Assembly (NCBI GenBank): GCA_023423795.1 | Contig: JAFAEX010000059.1 | Location: forward strand, 1-10,563 | DNA: 10,563 nucleotides | Reading direction: 5' to 3' | Source: Chloroflexota bacterium | GTDB lineage: Bacteria > Chloroflexota > Chloroflexia > Thermomicrobiales > UBA6265 | In this document: positions 1 through 5,723 of the stretch, in pieces | Layout of the letters: every line of letters begins with the position of its first letter | How positions within the stretch are numbered: position 1 is the first letter of the stretch | Made by a program: the position numbers and the translations under genes | Notes under the pieces: generated by a model | The model's database searches: none | Told to the model about the DNA's origin: nothing | What the model saw: the letters and a program-made list of their open reading frames with translations, nothing else

Positions 1-15
1 ACCAGCGCTCGCGGG

Positions 16-50
16 GGGCGGCCGTCCGTTCGCAGGGAGGACCGCCGCCC
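16..50 (-). terminator. Possible terminator hairpin after the binding-protein gene
   Basis: Two 12-base arms (16-27 and 39-50) are inverted complements with one mismatch around an 11-base loop, starting 15 bases beyond the stop codon of the binding-protein gene that reads leftward. No T-run follows on the minus strand, so this could be an intrinsic terminator of the GC-rich type or a 3'-end stabilising stem between the binding-protein gene and transporter genes further left. Confidence 0.4.
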
Positions 51-64
51 ACGACGAGTCCGGA

Positions 65-1180
65 TCAGGCGGCCGGCGTCGCCTCGCCGCCGGTCTGCTC
101 GGCGACGAGGGCTTCGGCGATGATCGCGTCCACTTCGTCCGGCCCCGGCACCTGCGGGATGGCGTACCAGTCATCCGGCAGCTCGTCGTTGGCCCACTCG
201 CAGACGTTCTCGTCGGTGATCATCGGCAGCGGGACGTTGACGTAGCTGGGGGTTTCCTCGCCGGCCACGGCCATGATGGCCAGGTCGAGCGAGATGACCG
301 CCATGTAGTTGACCTGCGCGGTGGCGACCGAGGAGAAGCCCTCGGGCAGCAGGGCGCACCACTGCTTCAGGTAGGCGTTGAAGTTCTCGCCGGTGATGGG
401 AACCAGCGGCAGCCCCATCTGCTGGAAGGTCTTGAGCGCGGCCGAGGCGTGCGCGCCGGCCTGCGCCCAGACGCCGTTGACGCTCGGGTGGGCGGCCAGC
501 AGGCTCGCCATCTCGGTCAGGGCCGGGGCCTCGTTGTACTCGATGTTGGCCGTGCCCACGATCTCGATGCCGGGGTTGGCGTCGAAGACTTCCTTCGCCC
601 CGGCCCAGCGCGCCTCGGAGACGGAGACGCCGGCCGGGCCGTTGATGGCCAGGATCTGGCCTTCGCCGCCGAGCCGATCGACCAGCCACTGCGCGGTCAT
701 CCGGCCCCACTCGTGCTGGTCGGTGTTGACCTTGGCGGTCAGCTTGTCGGTGGTGACCAGCGAGTCCCAGTTGACGACCTTGACACCGGCGGCGTCGGCG
801 GATTCGACCACCTGGTCGAGCGCGGTGGCCGAGCCGGCGATCAGCAGGGCGATGTCGTACTGCTGGTCGATCATCGTCTGGATCTGGGCGATCTGGGTGG
901 CGGTGTCGCCGTTGGCGTCGAAGACCTGGAATTCGATCTCCATGCCGAGGCCGCGCAGGCGCTCGATCTCGGCCTCGATCTCGTTCTGGGTCTCGGTCAT
1001 CCACGACGGGGTCGTGTAGATCGTGGACCAGCCGACCTTCAGCGGGCCGACGTCGGCCACCGCCGGGGTGGCGTCCTGCGCCAGGGTGATCATCCGGGAA
1101 GACGCCACGCCGCCGATCGCGGCGGCGAAGGCGGCGGAGCGGGTCATGAACGAGCGGCGGGAACAGCGCGACGAGGCCAT
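65..1180 (-). CDS. Tat-exported sugar-type ABC transporter substrate-binding protein
   Basis: A 371-aa extracytoplasmic solute receptor of the periplasmic-binding-protein type I fold (Peripla_BP_4/RbsB-like), which would deliver a small solute, probably a sugar, to an ABC permease. Residues 7-12 (SRRSFM) form a twin-arginine signal, followed by an Ala-rich hydrophobic segment at about 16-26 and plausible cleavage near residue 34, before the QDATPA linker. There is no lipobox cysteine, so the protein is probably exported folded and not lipid-anchored. The mature part has the usual order: KVGWSTIY first strand, repeated 'IQTMIDQQYD' and 'ADAAGVKVVNWDS' blocks, and the 'GQILAINGP' hinge region. 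The ATG at 1180 is chosen because GGAGGA (1187-1192) lies 6 bases upstream; the reading frame stays open to 1690 but that extension is Pro/Arg-rich and not protein-like. Permease and ATPase genes are not in the window. Family fairly sure; substrate unknown. Confidence 0.9.
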   Translation of the reverse strand: MASSRCSRRSFMTRSAAFAAAIGGVASSRMITLAQDATPAVADVGPLKVGWSTIYTTPSWMTETQNEIEAEIERLRGLGMEIEFQVFDANGDTATQIAQIQTMIDQQYDIALLIAGSATALDQVVESADAAGVKVVNWDSLVTTDKLTAKVNTDQHEWGRMTAQWLVDRLGGEGQILAINGPAGVSVSEARWAGAKEVFDANPGIEIVGTANIEYNEAPALTEMASLLAAHPSVNGVWAQAGAHASAALKTFQQMGLPLVPITGENFNAYLKQWCALLPEGFSSVATAQVNYMAVISLDLAIMAVAGEETPSYVNVPLPMITDENVCEWANDELPDDWYAIPQVPGPDEVDAIIAEALVAEQTGGEATPAA

Positions 1181-1580
1181 GTGCGGTCCTCCATCAACGG
1201 TCTTCAACGGGTCAGTGACGGTTCGTGTGCTTGCCGGTACCCCTTCCCTCGCACGGGCGTGTGCGGGCCGCACCTCCAGTTTTCGGGTGGTCGCGCACGG
1301 CGACGGGGCAGCCGCGCGGGGCGCCCCGGACGGCGCGGACGTTCCGCCGGCGCAGGTGGCCGGGTCGCCAGACCGGTTCGGGCGCGGGGGATCGTACCAA
1401 CGCATCCCGGATCGCTCAACAGGAGGGACGCCGCGCGCGGGTGCGGGAGGCGCCGGCGGCGTCCCCGATGCGACCGGCGCGCTGTCGCCCGGTTGGCAGC
1501 CGCCGCCGCGCCTGCCGCCGAGAATGGCCGCATGGAACCCGGGAGGACCGGGGCCGGATCGGCGCAACGGAGCGGCGGCC
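1181..1580. other. Gene-free upstream region of the binding-protein gene
   Basis: This 400-base stretch separates the leftward binding-protein gene from the rightward small gene at 1581, so it must hold divergent promoters. Apart from the ribosome-binding site at 1187-1192 and the 13-base motif at 1213-1225 described separately, I see no convincing -35/-10 pair, hairpin or RNA gene. Open frames through it have Pro/Arg-rich translations typical of GC-rich non-coding DNA. Confidence 0.6.
1213..1225 (-). promoter_or_regulatory. 13-base motif shared with the upstream region of the 3334 gene
   Basis: The minus-strand sequence CGAACCGTCACTG lies 32 bases before the ATG at 1180. An identical copy (3366-3378) lies 31 bases before the ATG of another minus-strand gene. 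A chance 13-mer match is possible in a window of this size, but the matching distance to two start codons suggests a shared promoter or operator part. This is inference only. Confidence 0.3.
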
Positions 1581-1844
1581 ATGTTCAGCACGACGGTTGC
1601 GACGCCAGCGGTCACCATCACGAACCCGGCGGCATTCGCGCCCGCCGACGGACTCGCCGCCCTGCTCGCCGCGCGCGGCTGGCGGGCCAACGTCGCCCAC
1701 TACCGCGGCGGCGACGGCGCACCGTGGTCGGTCGAACTGCGGGACGCCAACGGCCGTCGCGTGGGCGAGGGCGAGGGCGACGCCGAGCGGGAGGCCTTGC
1801 AGGCGGCGCTCGCCGACGCCCTCCGGCGTGAGGAAGCGCGCTAG
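1581..1844 (+). CDS. Small protein of unknown function (87 aa)
   Basis: I do not recognise a family. The 87-aa product has a short Thr/Ala-rich start, a helix-like segment (PADGLAALLAARGW), a likely beta part (ANVAHYRGG, then PWSVELRDANGRRV), and an Ala/Glu-rich C-terminal helix (EREALQAALADALRREE). It has no signal peptide, membrane segment or cysteine. Codons are strongly GC-ending, as in the larger genes nearby, which supports real coding. ATG 1581 is preferred because GGAG (1569-1572) lies 8 bases upstream; an in-frame ATG at 1524 has no comparable site. The gene is followed on the same strand by 1960-2370 after 115 bases, so the two may be co-transcribed. The order of a beta hairpin with an aromatic core, then one C-terminal helix, recalls small HicB-like domains, but no partner toxin gene is present. 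Confidence 0.7.
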   Translation: MFSTTVATPAVTITNPAAFAPADGLAALLAARGWRANVAHYRGGDGAPWSVELRDANGRRVGEGEGDAEREALQAALADALRREEAR

Positions 1845-1959
1845 CCGCGGCCCGGTCCCTCCGCATTTCGGCTGCACCCCGCCCGAGCCGCGGCACCCGT
1901 CGTGCGCCACCGGCGTCGGCGGGCGTCTGGCCCGCCACGACACGGTGGAGGTGTGCGCC

Positions 1960-2370
1960 ATGGACGACGTCGAACTGGTCGAGTTCATGTCCGACGACGA
2001 CGTGCTATCCACGTTCGGGGCGGCCGGCGCGAACGGCGTGGTCGATCCCGCCGTCTACGCCCGGGTCATGGCCACCGAACTGATCCGGGCACGCCAGCGG
2101 GTCAACCTGTACCGAACGTTGTACGCCTCGTTCCTCGAAGCCGGGAAGCCGTTCATGGTCGAAAACCTCGACGACGAACCCGACGGCGAGATCGACGACA
2201 TCCCCGTGAAACTCGTGTTCTCCGACGACCCCGACCACGTGCGCGGGCTGGAGGAAGCCGGCAACGTCAACGTCTGGTCCGAACCGGAGTTGCTCGAAGC
2301 GCTGACGCAGGAGCGCGCGGTCCAGCAGTTCTTCACCGACCTGCTCCAGGAACTCGAACCGGCGGTGTAG
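1960..2370 (+). CDS. Small acidic protein of unknown function (136 aa)
   Basis: Not recognised. The product is strongly acidic, with Asp/Glu-rich patches at the start (MDDVELVEFMSDDD), in the middle (NLDDEPDGEIDDIP) and at the end (LLQELEPAV). It looks soluble and mostly helical: residues of about 33-60 form a helix (VYARVMATELIRARQRVNLYR) followed by the conserved-looking FLEAGKPFMVENL. There is no signal peptide or membrane span. The start at ATG 1960 is set by TGGAGG (1946-1951) 8 bases upstream. It follows the 1581 gene on the same strand and converges with 2476-2823; a GC-rich double hairpin lies just past its stop. Its acidic character contrasts with the basic 43-aa protein encoded at 2858-2989, but no link between them is demonstrated. 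Confidence 0.8.
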   Translation: MDDVELVEFMSDDDVLSTFGAAGANGVVDPAVYARVMATELIRARQRVNLYRTLYASFLEAGKPFMVENLDDEPDGEIDDIPVKLVFSDDPDHVRGLEEAGNVNVWSEPELLEALTQERAVQQFFTDLLQELEPAV

Positions 2371-2422
2371 GCCTACTCGCCGGCCCGACTGCGGACCGTT
2401 GGCGCGACAGGGCACGGGGGGT

Positions 2423-2466
2423 CCATTCGCGAGGGCCGGGGGCGAATGGCCGCGCCCCGGCCCTCG
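2423..2466. terminator. Bidirectional terminator candidate with two competing stems
   Basis: A perfect 12-bp stem (2430-2441 with 2455-2466, loop of 13 bases) lies between two convergent genes ending at 2370 and 2476. A second, overlapping stem pairs 2423-2430 with 2442-2449 (8 bp, perfect). The two share base 2430, and the second stem's right arm is inside the loop of the first. Neither side has a strong T-run. Position and stem strength support a transcription end point for both strands. Confidence 0.5.
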
Positions 2467-2475
2467 TTGAACGTG

Positions 2476-2823
2476 CTATCGATCCGGCTCCGCACCCCGC
2501 ACGGGAGCAGCCCCGGCCGGTCCGCTCGCGAGCCGAGCCGGCGGCGCCGCGAGGATCGCCGCGACCCGTCCCCGGAACGCCTCTTCGGCGTCCGCGGCGC
2601 TGCGGTCCAGCGCCGAGAAGAAGTCGATCAGCTTGCGCCGGAGCGACGGCGGGAGCGGCGACGCCCGGGGCGAGGCGACCTCTTCCCGCCAGACGGCAAG
2701 GTGGAGCAGCTCGACCTGCCCGCCTGCCGCCGTCAATTGGCCGCGCACGAGGAGCGCGGCTTCCTCCGGCGTGGCGCAATCCAGGTTGCGCGCGACGTGG
2801 GCGACGATCTCATAGCGGGGCAT
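2476..2823 (-). CDS. Small protein of unknown function (115 aa)
   Basis: No family recognised. Residues 1-47 look like a compact beta-alpha-beta domain: MPRYEIVAHVARNL, then a helix (TPEEAALLVRGQLTAAG), then VELLHLAVWRE. A linker follows (about 48-58), then a helix (PPSLRRKLIDFFSALDRS) and an Ala/Pro-rich tail. The first 47 residues resemble the start of the 60-aa protein at 4029-4211 (YEI, VA, AA, V, QL, ELL in the same order), so the two may be distant paralogs. The ATG at 2823 is chosen because GGAG (2829-2832) lies 5 bases before it; the in-frame GTG two codons earlier overlaps that site. It is the last of three closely spaced minus-strand genes, 34 bases after 2858-2989. Confidence 0.75.
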   Translation of the reverse strand: MPRYEIVAHVARNLDCATPEEAALLVRGQLTAAGGQVELLHLAVWREEVASPRASPLPPSLRRKLIDFFSALDRSAADAEEAFRGRVAAILAAPPARLASGPAGAAPVRGAEPDR

Positions 2824-2828
2824 GGGCA

Positions 2829-2832
2829 CTCC
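2829..2832 (-). promoter_or_regulatory. Ribosome-binding site that decides the start of the 2823 gene
   Basis: GGAG on the minus strand sits 5 bases before ATG 2823. It overlaps the alternative GTG (2827-2829), which makes the longer start unlikely. Confidence 0.6.
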
Positions 2833-2857
2833 AGTTCGTCGGCGTCGAGCCGCGCGG

Positions 2858-2989
2858 CTATCCCTTGCGGCCCTTCCGGCGCTTTTCCACCTTGCGCGGC
2901 TTCGGCGGTTTCGCGGCCTTCTGCGACCGCTGCGGTTCCGGCCCGGAGGGCTTCGGCGGGCTTGGGATGAGCGGGGTGTTGTCGGTCAT
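2858..2989 (-). CDS. Very basic 43-aa protein with lysine every third residue
   Basis: This short gene is easy to miss. Its 43-aa product begins MTDNTPLIPSPPKP, is rich in proline (10) up to residue 31, and has 8 lysines and 5 arginines. Lysine occupies positions 24, 27, 30, 33, 36, 39 and 42 without a break, and arginine 21 continues the phase. Such tails usually bind nucleic acid or acidic partners; that role is an inference. Support for coding: AGGAGG lies 9 bases before ATG 2989, the gene sits between two same-strand genes with short gaps (51 bases upstream, 34 downstream), and the frame ends in TAG immediately after a basic tail that looks purposeful. No cysteine, signal or membrane segment. 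It could instead be a chance frame in GC-rich DNA, but the RBS and spacing argue against that. Confidence 0.65.
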   Translation of the reverse strand: MTDNTPLIPSPPKPSGPEPQRSQKAAKPPKPRKVEKRRKGRKG

Positions 2990-3040
2990 CGAGTGGTTCC
3001 TCCTGCGCGATGCGCGTCGTGGTGCGGTCGCCGACGGCGT

Positions 3041-3334
3041 TCAGCGGCGCCGCTGGTGGTCACGAACGATGGCGTCGGCTTCGGCCACGGACGAGGTGCG
3101 CTGCCAGACGCCCGGGTCCTTCCCGGTCAACGCCGCCTGGACCTCTGCGACCGTCATCGCGCCCGCGTCGTCCAACTCCAGCGCGTACATCTGCTCCGGC
3201 CAGCCATCCGGCGCGTGGTCCACGAGCGCCCGAATGCGCTCGACCAACCCGGCCGGGACGGGGTCGGGGCGCGGCGCACCAAGTTCCTGGGCGATTGCGA
3301 TCCATTCCGCAAGCGAATAGCAGACGCGAGCCAT
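3041..3334 (-). CDS. Small protein of unknown function (97 aa)
   Basis: Not recognised. The product starts MARVCYSLAEWIAIAQELG, has a helix around 30-40 (AGLVERIRALVDHA), then PDGWPEQMYALELDDAG, a second helix (TVAEVQAALTG), and ends in a charged helix (SVAEADAIVRDHQRRR). It is soluble in character, with no signal or membrane span. ATG 3334 is preceded by GAGGAG with a 5-base gap. It is the first of three minus-strand genes (then 2858-2989 and 2476-2823), probably one transcript whose promoter would lie in 3335-3450. The 13-base motif at 3366-3378 upstream of it also occurs upstream of the binding-protein gene at the same distance. Confidence 0.75.
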   Translation of the reverse strand: MARVCYSLAEWIAIAQELGAPRPDPVPAGLVERIRALVDHAPDGWPEQMYALELDDAGAMTVAEVQAALTGKDPGVWQRTSSVAEADAIVRDHQRRR

Positions 3335-3365
3335 GCGGTCTCCTCGGTGGGTTCGCGAGATGGGG

Positions 3366-3378
3366 CAGTGACGGTTCG
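3366..3378 (-). promoter_or_regulatory. Second copy of the 13-base upstream motif
   Basis: Identical to 1213-1225. Read on the minus strand as CGAACCGTCACTG, it lies 31 bases before ATG 3334. Flanking bases are not conserved beyond the 13, so this may be a binding site and not a recent duplication. Confidence 0.3.
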
Positions 3379-3770
3379 CCAGCAATCGATGGCGGCCCGG
3401 CGTTCGGGAATCGCGGGCGGCCACGACGGAGCGCTCGCCGGCGACGGTGGTGACGGTGCGTCGCGGCGTACGGGTACGAGGGACGGCAAGCCACCCGCGC
3501 CCGGAGTTCCGTGCGGCCGATGCGGCGTATCGACGGTTCGAGGAGCGTGCGCAGTCGGCGAAACCGCGAGGGGCGCAGCAACGGTGGGGTCGCCGACCGT
3601 TCGACCGCGGCGCGGGAGGTTCCGCGGAGGGTTCACGCGCACCATACCACGCGCCTCGCGCAGCCGGTTGGGTGCGTGGCCGTCCCGACGCGCCCGGAGC
3701 AACGCTGCTCCTCTCGGCCGAAGGTGAACCGAGGACCGCCCCGACTGATCAACCGTGGTAACATAACCGT

Positions 3771-3787
3771 GACGAAACGATTTCGTC
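3771..3787. promoter_or_regulatory. Palindromic operator candidate
   Basis: GACGAAA and TTTCGTC form a perfect 7-bp inverted repeat around CGA, in the AT-richer part of the gap. Just before it, AACCGTG occurs twice (3751-3757 and 3765-3771), 14 bases apart. Short repeats of this kind suit a dimeric regulator, but no regulator gene is adjacent. Confidence 0.35.
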
Positions 3788-3874
3788 TTGCATGCTTCTG
3801 GATTAAAACTCGCACTTGAGCGGAATGTTGTTCCAGTGGCATGGTGCATTGCAACCATAAACTTGTCCCCGCGC

Positions 3875-3901
3875 CGCCCCGCCCGATCCACGGGCGGGGC
3901 G
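3875..3901. terminator. Strong GC hairpin in the gap upstream of the 4029 gene
   Basis: Bases 3875-3885 pair perfectly with 3891-3901, an 11-bp almost pure G+C stem with a 5-base loop (ATCCA). No T-run follows on either strand. It could be an attenuator-type stop in the leader of the 4029 gene, or simply a stable structural element. Confidence 0.4.
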
Positions 3902-3945
3902 TGCCGCTCGCGGGACGGGTGTGGGTGGTGCAGGCTGAGGGCCGT

Positions 3946-4001
3946 GCCGGTCCGCGGTCCACGACCGGCGCGACCGGTGTCGGGGCGTGCCGGTCGCGCC
4001 G
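3946..4001 (+). promoter_or_regulatory. Leader with two mutually exclusive hairpins before the 4029 gene
   Basis: Bases 3966-3977 and 3990-4001 form a perfect 12-bp inverted repeat with a 12-base loop, ending 14 bases before the ribosome-binding site (4016-4021). An upstream segment, 3946-3952 (GCCGGTC), can pair instead with 3963-3969, a 7-bp stem that uses four of the same bases. The two stems cannot coexist, which is the arrangement seen in attenuators and riboswitches. No known riboswitch class is recognised. Confidence 0.4.
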
Positions 4002-4028
4002 CCCGGGGTATTACCAAGGAGTCGAACG

Positions 4029-4211
4029 GTGCAGTACGAGATCATTTGCCTGGTCGCGGGCGAGCGGCGAGCGCTCCGGGTCACTGCCGCCAACGCGGCG
4101 GCGGCGGTCGCCAACGCGCAACTGCTGGCGCCCGACCAGTTCGAGCTGCTGGCCGTGCTCCGGGATGGGCAAGGTCCTTCGGCGAACGCCCAGGCATCCG
4201 GGAGCAATTAG
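4029..4211 (+). CDS. Small protein of unknown function (60 aa, GTG start)
   Basis: The product begins MQYEIICLVAGERRALRV, followed by an Ala-rich helix (AANAAAAVANAQLL) and a strand (FELLAVLRDGQ), then a disordered-looking tail of about 14 residues. This is a likely beta-alpha-beta mini-domain resembling the start of the 115-aa protein at 2476-2823. The GTG at 4029 is set by AAGGAG (4016-4021) seven bases upstream, an excellent site. Codon third positions are about 83% G or C, somewhat less towards the end. The gene is monocistronic, converges with 4312-4674, and has a structured leader. Function unknown; no signal peptide, one cysteine. Confidence 0.7.
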   Translation: MQYEIICLVAGERRALRVTAANAAAAVANAQLLAPDQFELLAVLRDGQGPSANAQASGSN

Positions 4212-4228
4212 GACGGTCGGCAGATTCG

Positions 4229-4260
4229 GGCGAGTCCCGGGGATCGGCTCGTGACTCGCC
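4229..4260. terminator. Hairpin between convergent genes
   Basis: An 8-bp perfect stem (4229-4236 with 4253-4260, loop 16 bases) lies 17 bases after the 4029 gene stop and about 50 bases beyond the stop of 4312-4674 on the other strand. It suits a shared transcription end, though no T-run is present. Confidence 0.35.
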
Positions 4261-4311
4261 GGATCGCTTCGCCGCCTGCCACCGTGCCCATGGAGCTGGC
4301 GATCGTCAGGA

Positions 4312-4674
4312 CTACGCGCCTGCTTCCCGATCGACCTCGGCGACGATCGTGGCGACGGCATCGCCGATGCACGCCGCCGGCGTCGCGAACGTCTTCTCGT
4401 TGAGCCGGCGATCGGCCTCGGCGTCCCATCGCCCGAGCTGGTCGTTGCGATCCTGTTCGCCGACGCGGGCCGTCCAGCCTCCGGTCTCTTCGTGGTGGAC
4501 GGCGCGGATCTCGAACACCCGGTGGCGCGCCGGGTCGCCCGTCGGGTGGCTTACCCCGACCAGGACGTGGCGGTCGCGCCGCTCTCCCGGCCGGTCATCG
4601 GCCCTCCCGCTGCTCCCCTGAAGCGGCCTCCGCTCCGATTCGCCCCGACTGGCTTCCGACGATTCGCGGCGCAT
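4312..4674 (-). CDS. Small protein of unknown function (120 aa)
   Basis: Not recognised. The first 40 residues are charged and Ser/Arg-rich, probably disordered (RRESSEASRGESERRP). The remainder looks folded: HRVFEIRAVHHEETGGWTARV as a beta hairpin, a charged loop (EQDRNDQLGRWDAEADRR), then FATPAACIGDAVATIVAEVDREA as a strand plus C-terminal helix. The fold order of beta hairpin with Trp, then terminal helix, is the same as in the 87-aa protein at 1581-1844; whether they are related cannot be decided by eye. ATG 4674 has AGGAGGG (4682-4688) seven bases upstream, and codons are GC-ending throughout. It converges with the 4029 gene and is divergent from the DUF3105 operon. Confidence 0.75.
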   Translation of the reverse strand: MRRESSEASRGESERRPLQGSSGRADDRPGERRDRHVLVGVSHPTGDPARHRVFEIRAVHHEETGGWTARVGEQDRNDQLGRWDAEADRRLNEKTFATPAACIGDAVATIVAEVDREAGA

Positions 4675-5015
4675 GCGATCACCCTCCTGCGAAGGCAGCG
4701 GTGCATGAACCGGACCACGCGCCCACGGCCGAATCCGCTCGGCGACCGGCGGTGGCCGCCATCCCGAGGGCCGGTGCTGCCACAGTGGGCGGCGTGCCCT
4801 CCGGCGCCACGCGGGCAACCCCCACGTATGCAGCCCGGGTATGGCGGGAGTTCGTGCGCCCGTGCGTGTTGTCATGGCGTACCCTACGCGTCGGGAAAGC
4901 GTCCCTCGACTAGTGCGGTGAGGCGGCGGCCGCCAGGCAACCGCCCGGCATGCGGTGCACGAACGAATGGGCGTGCGGGTGGTTCGCCACGCTTGGCGGC
5001 ATGGAAGGATGGAGC
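4675..5015. other. Divergent intergenic region before the DUF3105 gene
   Basis: These 341 bases must contain the promoters of the 4674 gene (minus) and the DUF3105-DUF305 operon (plus). The only notable element I can name is the ribosome-binding site at 4682-4688. A TTGTCA (4869-4874) could be a -35 box, but no matching -10 is clear. No RNA gene or repeat was seen. A 70-codon frame at 4701-4913 is discussed among the rejected items. Confidence 0.5.
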
Positions 5016-5723
5016 GTGGCAGCACCACGGCGTAGCGGCGGCACGGCGAGCGGCGGATCCAACCCCGAGTTCGGCGACACCGCGCCCGCGCCCCGATCGG
5101 CGCGTCGGCCCGAGATGATCAAGCAGCGCCGCGAGGAACGCCTCCAGCGGGAAGAACGGGAGCGGAAGCAGAAACTGCTCGCCATCGGCGGCGCGGTCGT
5201 GGTGGTCATCCTGCTGGTTGCCGGGTTCATGGTCCTGCGCGGCCGGCAGCCGCCGCCCTCGATTGCCGACGGCGGCCGGGTGCCGCCGCCGGCCGGGGTG
5301 GAAACGTTCACCAACCTGTCGCGCGACCACGTGGACGGGCCGGTCGCGTACGAGCAGACGCCGCCGGTCGGCGGCGCGCACTCGCCGGTGTGGCAGAACT
5401 GCGGTTACTACCCGGCGCCCGTCGGCAACGAGCACGCGGTCCACTCGCTGGAACACGGCGCGGTCTGGATCACCTACCGGCCCGACCTGCCGGCGGAGCA
5501 ACTGGACCTGCTGCGTTCGCTGGGCGAAGACCGGACCTTCATCCTCGTCAGCCCGTACCCCGACCTGCCGTCGCCGGTCGTCGCCTCGGCGTGGGGCGCG
5601 CAGCTCCGGCTGGAATCCACCGACGACCCGCGGCTCGGCGAGTTCATCCGCGCCTTCCGGCAGGGGCCGCAGACGCCCGAGCCGGGCGCGGCCTGCATCG
5701 GCGGCACCTCGGAGACGATCTGA
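5016..5723 (+). CDS. DUF3105 family membrane-anchored protein
   Basis: A 235-aa protein with a disordered cytoplasmic start, a highly charged helix (about 34-53, EMIKQRREERLQREERERKQ), one transmembrane span (55-73) and an extracytoplasmic DUF3105 domain. The domain signature is plain: PPVGGAHSPVWQNCGYY (117-132), then NEHAVHSLEHGAVWITY (138-154). The H-x-x-x-H arrangement in HSLEHG with H122, H140 and C129 suggests a metal site, but the family has no established activity. The GTG at 5016 is favoured because GAAGGA (5004-5009) is 6 bases upstream; an in-frame ATG at 5001 would add five residues and lacks a good site. Its stop codon overlaps the ATG of the DUF305 gene by one base (TGATG), so the pair is translationally coupled and probably functions together in the envelope. 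Confidence 0.85.
   Translation: MAAPRRSGGTASGGSNPEFGDTAPAPRSARRPEMIKQRREERLQREERERKQKLLAIGGAVVVVILLVAGFMVLRGRQPPPSIADGGRVPPPAGVETFTNLSRDHVDGPVAYEQTPPVGGAHSPVWQNCGYYPAPVGNEHAVHSLEHGAVWITYRPDLPAEQLDLLRSLGEDRTFILVSPYPDLPSPVVASAWGAQLRLESTDDPRLGEFIRAFRQGPQTPEPGAACIGGTSETI

Larger units (their letters stand above)
3335..4028. other. Large gene-free regulatory region
   Basis: These 694 bases separate the minus-strand trio (first gene 3041-3334) from the plus-strand gene at 4029. Open frames here have Arg/Pro/Gly-rich translations and no good ribosome-binding sites, so I call no gene. The part at about 3740-3865 is clearly more AT-rich than the surroundings and probably contains promoters. It holds short palindromes: GGAGCA/TGCTCC (3696-3711), GACGAAA/TTTCGTC (3771-3787) and GGAA/TTCC (3822-3834). 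Strong hairpins follow at 3875-3901 and 3946-4001. Confidence 0.6.

Noticed and set aside
1181..1690. N-terminal extension of the binding protein (open frame to 1690)
   Set aside because: The added part is Pro/Arg/Gly-rich, overlaps another small gene on the opposite strand, and the ATG at 1180 has a strong ribosome-binding site and starts a proper Tat signal.
3447..3819. Plus-strand open frames in the large gap, including a short leader-peptide-like end (TKRFRLACFWIKTRT)
   Set aside because: Arg-rich translation without an acceptable ribosome-binding site. A 16-codon GTG-started peptide after the possible -10 at 3759-3764 is conceivable but has no further support.
1581..4674. Toxin-antitoxin interpretation of the small genes
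   Set aside because: Two products have a HicB-like order of beta hairpin and helix, but no HicA-like or other toxin signature is present, and the pairs are not overlapping or consistently adjacent.
4701..4913. 70-codon plus-strand frame with GTG start and GAAGG upstream
   Set aside because: About a quarter of its third codon positions are A or T, unlike the neighbouring genes, and the translation has no folded-looking segment. It may be a chance frame in the divergent promoter region.
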